Shown: positions 5,966 to 6,476 of the stretch, piece by piece | How positions within the stretch are numbered: the stretch's first letter is position 1 | Layout: each line of letters opens with the position of its first letter | Origin: Clostridiales bacterium | GTDB lineage: Bacteria > Bacillota_A > Clostridia > Peptostreptococcales > Anaerovoracaceae | Assembly: GCA_012510935.1 (NCBI GenBank) | Contig: JAAZHB010000211.1 | Span: forward strand, 1-6,476 | Reading direction: 5' to 3' | DNA: 6,476 bases | Position numbers and translations under genes: made by a program | Notes under the pieces: generated by a model | Seen by the model: only the letters and a program-made list of their open reading frames with translations | Told to the model about the DNA's origin: nothing | Database searches by the model: none

Positions 5966-6033
5966 AAAAAAACGGAGTTGTCGTAATGATATGTGATGTA
6001 ATAATCGTTTATCATAAACGCAGCTCCTTTTTT
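5966..6033. terminator. Bidirectional intrinsic terminator between DUF975 and the pseudouridine synthase gene
   Basis: GGAGTTGT at 5974-5981 pairs with GCAGCTCC at 6020-6027 (two G-U pairs). After a few mismatches, ATGATA pairs with TATCAT, making a long interrupted hairpin. It is flanked by seven A's at 5966-5972 and six T's at 6028-6033, so either transcript would have a hairpin followed by a U run. It begins 12 bases past the stop of the minus-strand gene and 24 past the plus-strand stop. Confidence 0.85.
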
Positions 6034-6038
6034 CTTAT

Positions 6039-6476
6039 TTATCTATTTTTAATAATGTTAATACATTCAATAATGTCTTCTGGGTAGGGGGCTTCTACTG
6101 TAAGGTTTTCATGAGTGATAGGATGCGTAATTGATAAATAATATGAGTGTAATGCTTGTCTTGCAATCAAACCATTCGCTTCGCCATCGTACAAGCTGTC
6201 CCCGACAATTGGGTGCCCAATACTACTTAGATGGACTCTAATTTGATGGGTCCGACCAGTGTGCAATGTGCATTCAAGCAGGGAATATCCGTTATATCTC
6301 TCGAGAACTCTTACTTCGGTAATTGCCTCTTTGCCACCTTCATCTAATACTTCTCTTCTTATAGATGTTTCAGAAGCTCGTCCGATTGGACAGTCAATCA
6401 TGAAATGATCTTTGCTAATAACACCATGAACTACAGCAATATATTTCTTTTCAACCTGATTAGTCTTCATTTGAGC
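6039..6476 (-). CDS. RluA-family 23S rRNA/tRNA pseudouridine synthase, C-terminal part (5' end outside the window)
   Basis: The frame is open to the last base and ends at TAA (complement of 6039-6041), giving 145 visible residues. An ATG at 6470-6468 is internal: it falls in the QMKTNQVEKKYIAVVHG segment that in family members lies well after the catalytic motif. RluA-type enzymes isomerise specific uridines in rRNA or tRNA. The visible part carries the C-terminal half of the catalytic fold: EKKYIAVVHG, LLECTLHTGRTHQIRVHL with the conserved GRTHQIR, the following SIGHPIVGDSLYDG, and the closing ALHSYYLSITHPIT block. The catalytic aspartate motif (HRLDxxTSG) would lie beyond the window edge. 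The subgroup (RluD, YhcT, YlyB or another) cannot be decided from this part, so no symbol is given. Confidence 0.94.
   Translation of the reverse strand, partial: AQMKTNQVEKKYIAVVHGVISKDHFMIDCPIGRASETSIRREVLDEGGKEAITEVRVLERYNGYSLLECTLHTGRTHQIRVHLSSIGHPIVGDSLYDGEANGLIARQALHSYYLSITHPITHENLTVEAPYPEDIIECINIIKNR

Overview
The window looks like part of a low-GC Gram-positive chromosome, most likely a member of the Clostridia. It is A/T-rich, has strong Shine-Dalgarno (SD) sequences with ATG, GTG and TTG starts, and carries the Firmicutes gene order alaS-ireB-ruvX. I do not claim a genus. No RNA gene, insertion sequence, CRISPR array or phage gene was found.

Layout. (1) Positions 1-2016, plus strand: the C-terminal half of alanyl-tRNA synthetase (cut by the window's left edge), then ireB and ruvX, tightly packed and closed by a clear intrinsic terminator at 2075-2116. 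(2) Positions 2117-4306, plus strand: a regulatory stretch with a tandem 10-mer and a small palindrome, a 75-residue XRE-type repressor-like protein, a possible 26-codon overlapping small ORF, and a receiver-GGDEF-EAL signalling gene that an in-frame TAG at 3299-3301 splits into two open reading frames. (3) Positions 4361-4999, minus strand: thiamine pyrophosphokinase. (4) Positions 5131-5949, plus strand: a DUF975 multi-pass membrane protein, transcribed divergently from the kinase. (5) Positions 6039-6476, minus strand: the C-terminal part of an RluA-family pseudouridine synthase, cut by the right edge. It converges on the DUF975 gene across a hairpin that appears to terminate both.

How the genes work together. 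The first block is housekeeping: tRNA charging, a small target of the PASTA Ser/Thr kinase pathway, and a Holliday-junction-resolvase-like RNase H-fold nuclease. The second is a cyclic-di-GMP module. The receiver keeps its phosphorylation residues, the GGDEF signature is degenerate (GADIF, so probably no cyclase activity), and the EAL domain keeps the metal-binding and catalytic residues of a phosphodiesterase. Intact, it would be a phosphorylation-controlled c-di-GMP phosphodiesterase; as sequenced, the receiver and EAL parts are separated. The remaining genes (thiamine diphosphate synthesis, membrane protein, rRNA/tRNA pseudouridylation) are unlinked housekeeping functions.

I see no convincing undescribed multi-gene system. 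The point most worth checking is the in-frame stop in the signalling gene; next are the small regulatory motifs upstream of the XRE gene.
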